This document shows, in pieces, positions 1-6,769 of a DNA stretch of 9,066 nt. The stretch is taken from assembly GCA_007129525.1 (NCBI GenBank), contig SKVI01000377.1, forward strand, positions 1 to 9,066. Direction: 5' to 3'. A program made the translations under genes and the position numbers. This stretch comes from Gemmatimonadota bacterium. Its GTDB lineage: Bacteria > Gemmatimonadota > Gemmatimonadetes > Longimicrobiales > Gaopeijiaceae. Under the pieces are notes generated by a model that was not told the origin of the DNA, searched no databases, and was given only the letters and a program-made list of their open reading frames with translations. The stretch's first letter is position 1. Each line of letters begins with the position of its first letter.

Positions 1-2
1 TC

Positions 3-650
3 CACCACGTCACCTGGCTCCGGTGGTCCGACATCTGGCTCTCCCAGGGCTACGCGGTGGTCTACCCGGACATCCCCATCATCGGGGAGAACTACAACGA
101 CACCTACATGGCCAACATGGTAGACGCCATGTGGGGTGCCATCCGGGCCACCGAGGACCTGGGCTACGTGGACATCGAGCGGATCGGCCACGGCGGGCAT
201 TCCTACGGGGCCTTCGCCACGGTGAACTTCGTCGCCCACGCTCCCTTCTTCAAAGCCGGCATCGCCGGACACGGTGCCTACAACCGCACCCTCACCCCGG
301 CCGGCTTCCAGGCCGAACGCCGGACGCTGTGGGAGGCGCCCCACGTCTATGCGGCCATCTCGCCCTTCTTCCACGCCCACCAGATCGAGACGCCGCTGCT
401 CCTGTACCACGGCTCCGACGACGACAACAGCGGGACCTGGCCCATGCAGTCCGAACGTCTGATGCACGCCCTCACCAACCTGGGCAAGGACGCGGCGCTG
501 TACATGTACCCCTTCGAGTCGCACACGCCCCGGGCCATCGAGAACAACCTGGACATGTGGGCCCGGTGGCTGGAATGGTTCGACCACTACGTGAAGGACC
601 ACCCCGGAGGCGGCGCCCTCACGGTAGACGACCAGGCGGGCGGGGGCTGA
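3..650 (+). CDS. S9 family serine peptidase, glutamyl endopeptidase-like, C-terminal part (5' truncated by window edge)
   Basis: This is the last 215 residues of an alpha/beta-hydrolase peptidase; the frame is already open at base 3, so the start lies outside the window. The nucleophile elbow reads GHSYGAF (Ser codon 201-203). The acid is in HGSDDDNSGT (likely Asp codon 420-422) and the histidine in FESHTPRA (His codon 522-524), so the triad is complete and in the usual order. The stretches AYNRTLTP, RTLWEA and DNSGT closely recall the plant and bacterial glutamyl endopeptidase (CGEP-like) branch of family S9, which cleaves after glutamate. By family, the missing part would be a beta-propeller that gates the active site. 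The glycine-rich tail after the catalytic domain is probably disordered. The gene converges on nadB with only 36 bases between the stops. The peptidase family is certain; the glutamate preference is inferred from similarity only. Confidence 0.9.
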   Translation, partial: HHVTWLRWSDIWLSQGYAVVYPDIPIIGENYNDTYMANMVDAMWGAIRATEDLGYVDIERIGHGGHSYGAFATVNFVAHAPFFKAGIAGHGAYNRTLTPAGFQAERRTLWEAPHVYAAISPFFHAHQIETPLLLYHGSDDDNSGTWPMQSERLMHALTNLGKDAALYMYPFESHTPRAIENNLDMWARWLEWFDHYVKDHPGGGALTVDDQAGGG

Positions 651-669
651 GGCGGATGTCCCTCCGCTT
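650..669. terminator. Hairpin between convergent stops (weak bidirectional terminator candidate)
   Basis: A 7-bp stem (650-656 with 663-669, one G-T pair) closes a 6-base loop. It starts at the last base of the peptidase stop codon and lies before the nadB stop at 687-689. No T-run follows on either strand, so it could act only as a weak or Rho-assisted terminator. Its position between two converging genes is the main support. Confidence 0.3.
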
Positions 670-686
670 CTCGAACGGCCTCCCCG

Positions 687-2306
687 TCAGTCCCGGGTCA
701 GGACGGTGTCCGACAGGAAATGGGCGTCGTCCGGCTCGGGGTGGTCGGACCGATAGTGGAGGCCCCGGCTCTCCCGTCGGTGGAGAGCCGACGTCACGAT
801 AAGCCGGCCCACCTCCAGGAGATTCCGAAGCTCCACCGCGTCCGCGGTGTGGGTGTCCCCGGCAGCAGCCAGCATCTCCTCGATCTCGTCCAGCGCGGCC
901 TCCAGCAGCCCTCCCTCCCGGACGATCCCCACCGACTCCCACATGAGGTCCCGAAGGCGCATCCGCAGGCCGTCGAGGCCTTCCGATGAGGCGGGGGTGC
1001 CGGGTCCGGCCCGGCGCACCTGAGCCACGCGGAGGGACGGTTCGGCCTCGCTGTCGGGCCAATGCTGGCGGGCCCCCCCCCCCTCATCCCGGTCCCGCTG
1101 GAGGGCCAGCGCCGCCCGGTGGCTGAAGACCACCGCCTCCAGCAGGGAGTTGGAGGCCAGGCGGTTCGCGCCGTGGACCCCGGTGCACGCCACCTCTCCG
1201 GCGGCGAAGAGGCCGGGAAGCCCCGTGCGGCCCCACTCGTCGGTGACGACCCCCCCGCAGAGGTAGTGGGCGGCAGGGACCACCGGGATGCCCTGGTCGT
1301 AGGGATCCACCCCCTGGGCACGGCATCCCTCCAGGGCACCGGGAAAGCGGGCCGCAAACTGCTCCTCGGCGATGGCCGACACGTCCAACAGGACGTGGGG
1401 GTCACCGCTTCGGGCCAGCTCGGTGTGGATGGTGCGGGCCACTACGTCCCTGGCGGCAAGTGAGCCCCGGGGGTGCACGCCCTCCATGAGCGGGGTGCCG
1501 TCCAGGCGCCGGAGGACCGCACCCTCTCCCCGGAGTGCCTCGGTCATGAGGAAGGCGGGGTCCCGGGTGGGATATAGTGCCGTTGGATGAAACTGCACGA
1601 ACTCCATGTTGGCCACCGGAGCTCCGGCCCGGAACGCCATGGCCGCCCCGTCCCCCGTGGCCACGGCGGGGTTTGTGGTGTGGCGGTAGACCTGCCCGGC
1701 GCCGCCAGTGGCCAGCATGGTCACCGGCGCCCGGACCTCGACTGGCCCACCGTCGCCCGGATCCAGCGCCCTCACACCGACGCACGTCCCCTCCTCCACC
1801 AGGAGGTCCACCACCATCAGGTGCTGGACCACCTCGATCTCCGATGCGGCGGCCACGGCGGCCAGGAGCGCCCGTTCGATCTCCCGGCCGGTCCGGTCAC
1901 CGGCCCGCACGATCCGTCGACGGGAGTGTCCCCCCTCCCTCCCCAGCGAGAGCCGCCCCCCCTCCCGGTGGAAGCGGACCCCCCAGTCGATGAGCTCCCG
2001 AACCCGATCGGGCCCCTCCCGGGCCACCATCTCCACCCGGTCGGGTCTCGAGAGCCCTCCGCCGACGGCGAGGGTGTCTCTAAGGTGGAGGGCCGGATCG
2101 TCATCGGGGCCCAGACCGGCCGCGATTCCGCCCCGGGCCCAGTTGGTGTTGGAGTCGGCCCGGGACTTCTTGGTGATCACCAGCACCCGCCCTTCCCGAG
2201 CCGCCTTGAGGGCAAAGGACAGGCCGGCAATCCCCGAGCCGACGACCAGGAGGTCGGCGGTGGCGGGCAGAGTGTGATGCACGCTGTCTGGTGTGGACCG
2301 GGACAC
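687..2306 (-). CDS. nadB: L-aspartate oxidase (quinolinate synthase subunit B)
   Basis: This cytoplasmic FAD enzyme oxidises L-aspartate to iminosuccinate, the first step of de novo NAD synthesis. From the GTG at 2304-2306 it is 539 residues, against 540 in E. coli. Visible motifs: dinucleotide-binding GSGIAG (23-28), SNTNWARGGIAA (52-63), REGGHS (123-128), His240 in FHPTALY, Arg286 in AARDVVAR, His347 in PAAHYLCGG and Arg382 in GANRLASNS. Each sits four positions before the matching E. coli active-site residue, which supports this start. A longer reading from GTG 2406-2408 is open, but its first 34 codons have many A/T third bases and enclose a palindrome, unlike the rest of the gene. GTG 2280-2282 is also possible. 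None of the three has a convincing ribosome binding site. An 11-G run falls at residues 409-411, between the FAD part and the C-terminal helical domain. No nadA or nadC is nearby. Confidence 0.95.
   Translation of the reverse strand: MSRSTPDSVHHTLPATADLLVVGSGIAGLSFALKAAREGRVLVITKKSRADSNTNWARGGIAAGLGPDDDPALHLRDTLAVGGGLSRPDRVEMVAREGPDRVRELIDWGVRFHREGGRLSLGREGGHSRRRIVRAGDRTGREIERALLAAVAAASEIEVVQHLMVVDLLVEEGTCVGVRALDPGDGGPVEVRAPVTMLATGGAGQVYRHTTNPAVATGDGAAMAFRAGAPVANMEFVQFHPTALYPTRDPAFLMTEALRGEGAVLRRLDGTPLMEGVHPRGSLAARDVVARTIHTELARSGDPHVLLDVSAIAEEQFAARFPGALEGCRAQGVDPYDQGIPVVPAAHYLCGGVVTDEWGRTGLPGLFAAGEVACTGVHGANRLASNSLLEAVVFSHRAALALQRDRDEGGGARQHWPDSEAEPSLRVAQVRRAGPGTPASSEGLDGLRMRLRDLMWESVGIVREGGLLEAALDEIEEMLAAAGDTHTADAVELRNLLEVGRLIVTSALHRRESRGLHYRSDHPEPDDAHFLSDTVLTRD
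1073..1083. repeat. 11-base C/G homopolymer inside nadB
   Basis: Eleven consecutive C on the + strand read as G11 in the nadB mRNA, coding for part of an acidic-glycine linker (DEGGGAR). The frame is intact at this length: NadB-like sequence (LMWESVGIVREGG and the C-terminal helices) continues downstream. A one-base change would remove the C-terminal domain. Confidence 0.9.
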
Positions 2307-2336
2307 GTGATATCGGAGTCGTTGTGGGGTGAGAAG

Positions 2337-2350
2337 GCCCCTAAGGGGGC
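2337..2350. promoter_or_regulatory. GC-rich palindrome in the nadB leader
   Basis: GCCCC and GGGGC flank TAAG, making a short hairpin or a near-palindromic protein site about 31 bases upstream of the chosen nadB start. It falls inside the longer, less likely nadB reading. Its position suits an operator or a 5' leader structure. No known NAD-repressor site was recognised. Confidence 0.25.
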
Positions 2351-2439
2351 GTTGAAGATAGGCAGGCGTCCCCGGCGCTGCCACGTCCACCGCAGTCCAC
2401 CCCCCCACCCCGGCGCCCCTTCATCCTCCACCCCTCCCC

Positions 2440-2464
2440 CCTGGCCCCGGGCCCCGAGGCCAGG
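2440..2464. promoter_or_regulatory. Inverted repeat in the divergent nadB / lipoprotein control region
   Basis: A perfect 7-bp inverted repeat (CCTGGCC at 2440-2446, GGCCAGG at 2458-2464) surrounds an 11-base GC-rich centre that is itself partly palindromic. It lies between two divergently transcribed genes, so it could be a shared operator. To its left, about 2397-2440 is almost all pyrimidine on the + strand. I could not place convincing -35/-10 boxes for either gene here. Confidence 0.25.
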
Positions 2465-2506
2465 TACCGTGTCCGTACGATCGACCAACCAAACCCTGGA
2501 GATGGA

Positions 2507-4123
2507 ATGCGGACCAAGCCCTTTGCCCCCGTAGTGCTCATCCTGGCGCTCCTCACCCTCGTGGCCGGGTGTGCCGACGACCCCTACGACATTCTCATCC
2601 GGAACGGAATGGTCCTCTCAGGAAGCGGCTCTGAAGCGGTGGTCACCGACGTGGGGATCCGGGGTGACCGGATCGCCGCCGTGGGCGACCTGGACGGAGC
2701 CCTGGCGGAGCGGGTCATCGAAGCTGAGGGGCTCTACGTGGCACCGGGGTTCATCGACCTCCACTCCCACGCTTCGGGCGGGCTGGCCAGCGAAGAACGG
2801 AGCGTGGCCCACGCCCTCCTGGCCCAGGGGATCACCACCGCGGTCATCAATCCCGACGGAGGCGGGCCCACCGACCTCGTGCAGCAGCGGGAAGACCTCT
2901 TCCAGCACGGCCTGGGGGTGAACGTGGTGCAGCTCGTGCCCCACGCCTCGGTGCGGCGAGAGGCCATGGACGGAAGCCACGACCGGGCCCCCACCGACCA
3001 GGAGATGGATGAGATGCGCCGCCTCACACGCCAGGGCATGGAGGCCGGTGCCTTCGGCCTCTCCACCGGACTCTTCTACACCCCGGGCTTCTATGCCGAG
3101 ACCGGAGAAATCGTGGAACTGGCCCGGATCGCCGCCGAGTTCGACGGTGTGCACTCGAGCCACATCCGTGACGAGTCGGACTACTCTGTGGGGGTGGTGG
3201 CGGCGGTGCAGGAGATCATCGACATTTCCCGGGAATCGGGCGTGGCGGGAATCGTGAGCCACATCAAGGCGCTGGGTCCCAACGTGTGGGGCAGAAGCGC
3301 CGAGATCGTCGAGCGGATCCAGGTCGCCCGGGACGAGGGAATCGAGGTGTGGGCCGACCAGTACCCCTACGAGGCCTCGGCCACCGGCTTCACCGCCGCC
3401 CTGGTGCCGGCGTGGGCCCGGGACGGCGGCACCGACGCCATGCAGGAGCGCTTCCACGATCCGGAAACGGCGCCTCGGATCCGCGAGGGCATCGCCGAGA
3501 ACCTGGCCCGCCGGGGCGGGGCCGAGCGGATCATGTTCAGGGGCTCGGGCGAGTTGGTGGGCCTCACCCTTGAAGACGTGGCGGAAGACCGCGGCCAGGA
3601 CCCGGTGGACGCCGCCTTCGAGATGATCCGGGACGGCCAGTCTCCAGGCATCATCTCCTTCAACATGCACGAGGACGACATCGAGCGCCTCATGCGCCAG
3701 GAATGGACGCTCACCTCCACCGACGGCAGCCTCCCGGCCTTCGGCGAGGGATCGCTTCACCCCCGGGGGTACGGGGCCTTCCCCCGTAAGCTGCGCGAGT
3801 ACGTGGTGGAGCGGGAGGTCATCGATCTGCCCTTCGCCATCCGCTCCATGACCGGGGCGTCGGCGGAAGCCTTCCGCCTGGGCGACCGGGGCCGGCTGGA
3901 GACCGGGCGGATCGCGGACCTGGTGGTCTTCGACCTGGCGCTGGTCAACGACCCCGCCGACTTCATGGAGCCCCACCAGTACTCCGAGGGCATGCTCTAC
4001 GTGATGGTCAATGGCCGGCTGGCCATCGATGGAGGCGACTTCACCGACGCCTTGGCCGGCCGGATCCTGAACCTGCACGGACCCGACCTGGCCAGGGTGG
4101 ACCTGGTGGCCGACGACGACTGA
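2507..4123 (+). CDS. Outer-membrane lipoprotein, N-acyl-D-amino-acid deacylase (D-aminoacylase) family amidohydrolase
   Basis: This 538-residue protein of the amidohydrolase superfamily is predicted to remove N-acyl groups from D-amino acids. The ATG has a good GGAG site five bases upstream. Residues 1-22 form a lipoprotein signal (LVAGC; Cys22 lipidated) followed by Ala, not Asp, so outer-membrane sorting is expected. Metal-site motifs in order: HSH (His86, His88) in FIDLHSHA, His219 in HSSHIRDES, His252 in VSHIKALG and Asp406 in STDGS. HPRGYGAFPRKL and MTGASAEAFRLGDRGRLETGRIADLVVFD are typical of the family. The zinc-binding cysteine of the Alcaligenes enzyme (Cys96) has no counterpart: the region reads NPDGGG (115-120), and Cys22 is the only cysteine. 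A single-metal site or another acyl substrate is therefore possible. Divergent from nadB and convergent with the next gene, it appears to be transcribed alone. Confidence 0.9.
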   Translation: MRTKPFAPVVLILALLTLVAGCADDPYDILIRNGMVLSGSGSEAVVTDVGIRGDRIAAVGDLDGALAERVIEAEGLYVAPGFIDLHSHASGGLASEERSVAHALLAQGITTAVINPDGGGPTDLVQQREDLFQHGLGVNVVQLVPHASVRREAMDGSHDRAPTDQEMDEMRRLTRQGMEAGAFGLSTGLFYTPGFYAETGEIVELARIAAEFDGVHSSHIRDESDYSVGVVAAVQEIIDISRESGVAGIVSHIKALGPNVWGRSAEIVERIQVARDEGIEVWADQYPYEASATGFTAALVPAWARDGGTDAMQERFHDPETAPRIREGIAENLARRGGAERIMFRGSGELVGLTLEDVAEDRGQDPVDAAFEMIRDGQSPGIISFNMHEDDIERLMRQEWTLTSTDGSLPAFGEGSLHPRGYGAFPRKLREYVVEREVIDLPFAIRSMTGASAEAFRLGDRGRLETGRIADLVVFDLALVNDPADFMEPHQYSEGMLYVMVNGRLAIDGGDFTDALAGRILNLHGPDLARVDLVADDD

Positions 4124-4151
4124 TCCCGGAAGCCGCCGGCCCCGGAGACCG

Positions 4152-6629
4152 CTACGGCAGCTCGTTCATGTCGGCGCTGCTCCGGTAGTAGTCCCCCAGG
4201 AGGTGCTCGGCGAAGTACTCCTGCATCATCCGCTGCCAGTACGAGCTGTACTCCCCGAAGCCGTGGCGCATCCCGGGAAACATCATGAAGTCGAAGCGCT
4301 TCTCGTTGCGGATGAGCTCCCGGGCCAGCCGCATCGTCCCGGCGTGGTGCACGTTGCTGTCCATGTCACCGTGCACCAGGAGGAGCCGGCCCTTCAGGTT
4401 CTCGGCCACCTCGTGGTTGGCCGGGACCTCGATCTCGAACTGCAGCTCCTCGTCGGCCTCGCAGTGGTCCTCGTTTGGCACCGTGCGCACGCGGCGGCGG
4501 CGGGTCTCGGCCTCGTCTCCGTTTCCGTTCCCGTTGGCCACCCCCTCGTCGTCGTCCTCGGCTGTGGCCTCGGGGGGCACGCACTTCACCTCCAGGCCGT
4601 GGTGCTGCTCGCTCCAGTTCTGGTTGTACACGTTGTTGTCGTGGTTGCCCGCCGACGACGCGCCAACGCTGAAGAACTCGTTGTACGGGGGAACCATCAG
4701 CGCGGCGGCGGTCATGAACCCGCCTCCCGAGTGCCCGTAGATGCCCACCCGGTCCACGTCGATCCACGAGTGGCGCTTCCCCAGCTCCTGAATGCCCGCC
4801 TTCTTGTCGGCCAGGCCGTAGTCCCGCAGGTCGAAGTACCCGAAGCTGTGGTACGCCGCAGACCGCAGGGGGCTGCCACCCCGGTTTCCGATCTGGATCA
4901 CGATGAAGCCCAGCTGCGCCAGCTCCTGCTGGCTGAGCGTGGCGCCGAAGGTGGTCCGCACGGACTCGGTCTGGGGCCCGGGGTAGACATGGGCGATGAC
5001 GGGGTAGCTCCGCTCCGGGTCGAAGTCGAAGGGCTTCCACATGTTCCCGTAGATGTCGGTCACCCCGTCGGCGGCCTTCACCACGAAGGTCTCGGCCAGG
5101 CGCCACCCGAACTCCTCCAGTTCCGAGACATCCATCTCCTCCAGCTCCAGGATCACCTCCCCGTTCCCGTCCCGCAGCACTGCCCGGGGGGCCATGTCCA
5201 CCCGCGAGGAGTTGGTCAGGATGAAGCGGTTCGAGGGCGAGAGGGACGAGCGCTGATCGGCGGCCCCGCGGTCCAGGAGGGTGAGACCCGACCCGTCGGC
5301 CTCCACCCGATACAGGTGCCGGTAGTAGGGGTTCTGCGCTTCCTCACGACCCACCGCGGTGAACCAGACCCGGTCGTCGTCCTCGTCCACCTCCGAGATG
5401 GAGAGCACGTTCCACGACCCGCTGGTCAGGGGGTTGAGGAGGTTTCCGTCATGGCCGTACCGGTAGTAGTGGGCCCAGCCGGTACGGCGGGAATACCAGA
5501 GGAAGTCCCCGGTGTTGTCCTCGTCCAGGTACCGGGGCGACTGGGTCCGGAGGTGGCCCTTGTCCACCGCCTCGGTGAGAAGCACCCGGACGCCGTCGGT
5601 GGCCATGTCCACCTCGATGAGTTCCAGCGCCCGCTGGCTCCGAGCCCGCCGCACCAGCCGAAGATGATCGGACGAACCGTTGGTCCAATGGATGTGCATG
5701 AGCCGCTGGTCGCGGTACCGATCCACGTCCAGCTCCCGGAGCTCCACCTCGTCACGGTTGAAGGTGTGCAGCTCCACCTGGGGCACGTCCTCCTCGCCGG
5801 GCATGGAGTAGCGGTAGCTCTCCAGCGAGGGCCGAGGCTCCTCCAGCGAGTCCACCAGGTAGAGTTCGCTGACGTGCCGCCGATCAGTTCGGGTGACGGA
5901 GAAGGCCCGGCTGTCTTCCGACCAGTTCACGTTGGGACGAACCCGGAAGTCGGTGGGATCGATGTCCTCCTCCTCGTCCTCGTCCACCTCCCGGCTCCCG
6001 AACCCGTAGTCCTCCTCGCCGTCGTCGGTGACCTGAACCGCGTCCTGTTCCTCCTCGTCGATGATTTCGACGAAGTAGAGGTTGTGCTCCTCGGCATAGA
6101 CGTAGGCGGTACTGTCGGGAGAGAAGCTGCGCCACTCCCGCTCGTCCTCCTCTTCCTCGTCCTCCTCCACCTCCCCCAGGTTCTCCAGCGTCTGGTCATC
6201 CAGGTGGTACTCGAAGCGCACGTCCTCGGCTTCGAAGGTGAACCGGTCAGCCTCCTCCGCGAACTCGATCTCGCTGATGGGTAGCTCGTGGGCCTCCAGG
6301 TAGCTCTCCAGCTCCTCGGAGAGGAGGGCAGCCATCCGCTCGTGGTCGAAGAGGAAGCCCTTCCCGGGACCCGCAGGATCCACCAGGTGATAGCGGGTGC
6401 CGCGACTGTCTTCCCATTGATACCAGAGGGAGTCGGTCTCGTGAATCCAGTTGGACTGTACCGACTGGCTATGGACGAAGCGGTCCAGGTTGTCGGAGCT
6501 GAAACGCTCCAGCTGGGACCAGTTGGCCTGATTGGGCGTGCCGCGATCCTGAGCCTGAAGGGGCAGGGCCAGGACGGCCACGAGCACGAGAGACCCGACC
6601 AGGGGGACGGGACGCAGGGGGGTGTTCAT
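4152..6629 (-). CDS. Exported S9 prolyl oligopeptidase, dipeptidyl-peptidase-IV-like
   Basis: This 825-residue exported serine peptidase probably releases dipeptides from peptide N-termini. The ATG at 6627-6629 is chosen because AGGAAGG lies six bases upstream and a signal peptide begins there (hydrophobic LVGSLVLVAVLALPLQAQ, cut near residue 26). The longer reading from 6674 begins inside the predicted -10 box. A beta-propeller region (about 30-530) precedes the alpha/beta hydrolase. The triad is Ser634 (GHSGGG), Asp757 (HGDMDSNV) and His789 (MRHGFG); GNHDNNVYN and WSEQHHG are typical of bacterial DPP-IV-like members. Acidic tracts fall at residues 153-166 and 214-227. Between the nucleophile and the acid there is an insert (about 683-723) holding DDDE, NGNGNG and RRRR. 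The only two cysteines of the protein, 683 and 723, bracket it and could form a disulfide in the periplasm. Exact substrate preference cannot be read from sequence. Confidence 0.92.
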   Translation of the reverse strand: MNTPLRPVPLVGSLVLVAVLALPLQAQDRGTPNQANWSQLERFSSDNLDRFVHSQSVQSNWIHETDSLWYQWEDSRGTRYHLVDPAGPGKGFLFDHERMAALLSEELESYLEAHELPISEIEFAEEADRFTFEAEDVRFEYHLDDQTLENLGEVEEDEEEEDEREWRSFSPDSTAYVYAEEHNLYFVEIIDEEEQDAVQVTDDGEEDYGFGSREVDEDEEEDIDPTDFRVRPNVNWSEDSRAFSVTRTDRRHVSELYLVDSLEEPRPSLESYRYSMPGEEDVPQVELHTFNRDEVELRELDVDRYRDQRLMHIHWTNGSSDHLRLVRRARSQRALELIEVDMATDGVRVLLTEAVDKGHLRTQSPRYLDEDNTGDFLWYSRRTGWAHYYRYGHDGNLLNPLTSGSWNVLSISEVDEDDDRVWFTAVGREEAQNPYYRHLYRVEADGSGLTLLDRGAADQRSSLSPSNRFILTNSSRVDMAPRAVLRDGNGEVILELEEMDVSELEEFGWRLAETFVVKAADGVTDIYGNMWKPFDFDPERSYPVIAHVYPGPQTESVRTTFGATLSQQELAQLGFIVIQIGNRGGSPLRSAAYHSFGYFDLRDYGLADKKAGIQELGKRHSWIDVDRVGIYGHSGGGFMTAAALMVPPYNEFFSVGASSAGNHDNNVYNQNWSEQHHGLEVKCVPPEATAEDDDEGVANGNGNGDEAETRRRRVRTVPNEDHCEADEELQFEIEVPANHEVAENLKGRLLLVHGDMDSNVHHAGTMRLARELIRNEKRFDFMMFPGMRHGFGEYSSYWQRMMQEYFAEHLLGDYYRSSADMNELP

Positions 6630-6672
6630 GGTCTTGCCTTCCTGAATTGTGGGGCAGGGATGATCAGGGGGC

Positions 6673-6700
6673 ATTCTGCGACCCTCGGCCGCCCCGTCAA
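6673..6700 (-). promoter_or_regulatory. Sigma-70-like promoter of the S9 peptidase
   Basis: On the minus strand, TTGACG (6695-6700, five of six consensus bases) and CAGAAT (6673-6678, four of six) are separated by 16 bases. Transcription would start near 6666, giving a leader of about 37 bases that contains the AGGAAGG ribosome site. It sits just downstream of the dioxygenase terminator, so the peptidase is expected to be an independent unit. Confidence 0.5.
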
Positions 6701-6710
6701 GAGGCAGGCC

Positions 6711-6733
6711 AAAATCGGCACCCGTCCGGTGCC
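6711..6733 (-). terminator. Intrinsic terminator of the dioxygenase gene
   Basis: Read on the minus strand, a perfect 6-bp stem (GGCACC / GGTGCC, 5-base loop) is followed by GATTTT. It lies 37 bases after the dioxygenase stop codon and just before the peptidase promoter. The U-tract is short, so termination may be partial. Confidence 0.45.
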
Positions 6734-6769
6734 CCCCAATAACCCCAGGGGCCGCGGCCGGAAGTCCAG

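Noticed and set aside
23..802. 259-codon + frame overlapping the first peptidase
   Set aside because: It is an Arg/His-rich out-of-frame reading of a gene whose triad is evident in another frame.
1587..2534. 315-codon + frame across nadB and the divergent region
   Set aside because: It is antisense to nadB for most of its length, and its end runs through the control region into the lipoprotein start.
2618..4078. 486-codon open frame on the minus strand
   Set aside because: It is antisense to the deacylase lipoprotein, has no recognisable domain, and has His/Val/Gly-rich shadow composition.
4203..6284. 693-codon open frame on the + strand
   Set aside because: It is fully antisense to the S9 peptidase, whose motifs and ribosome site are clear. 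The translation is biased to Val, His, Leu and Pro, as expected from the complement of a GC-rich gene.
6630..6674. Upstream ATG adding 15 residues to the S9 peptidase
   Set aside because: It lies within the predicted -10 element, lacks a ribosome site, and would put extra residues before a normal signal peptide.
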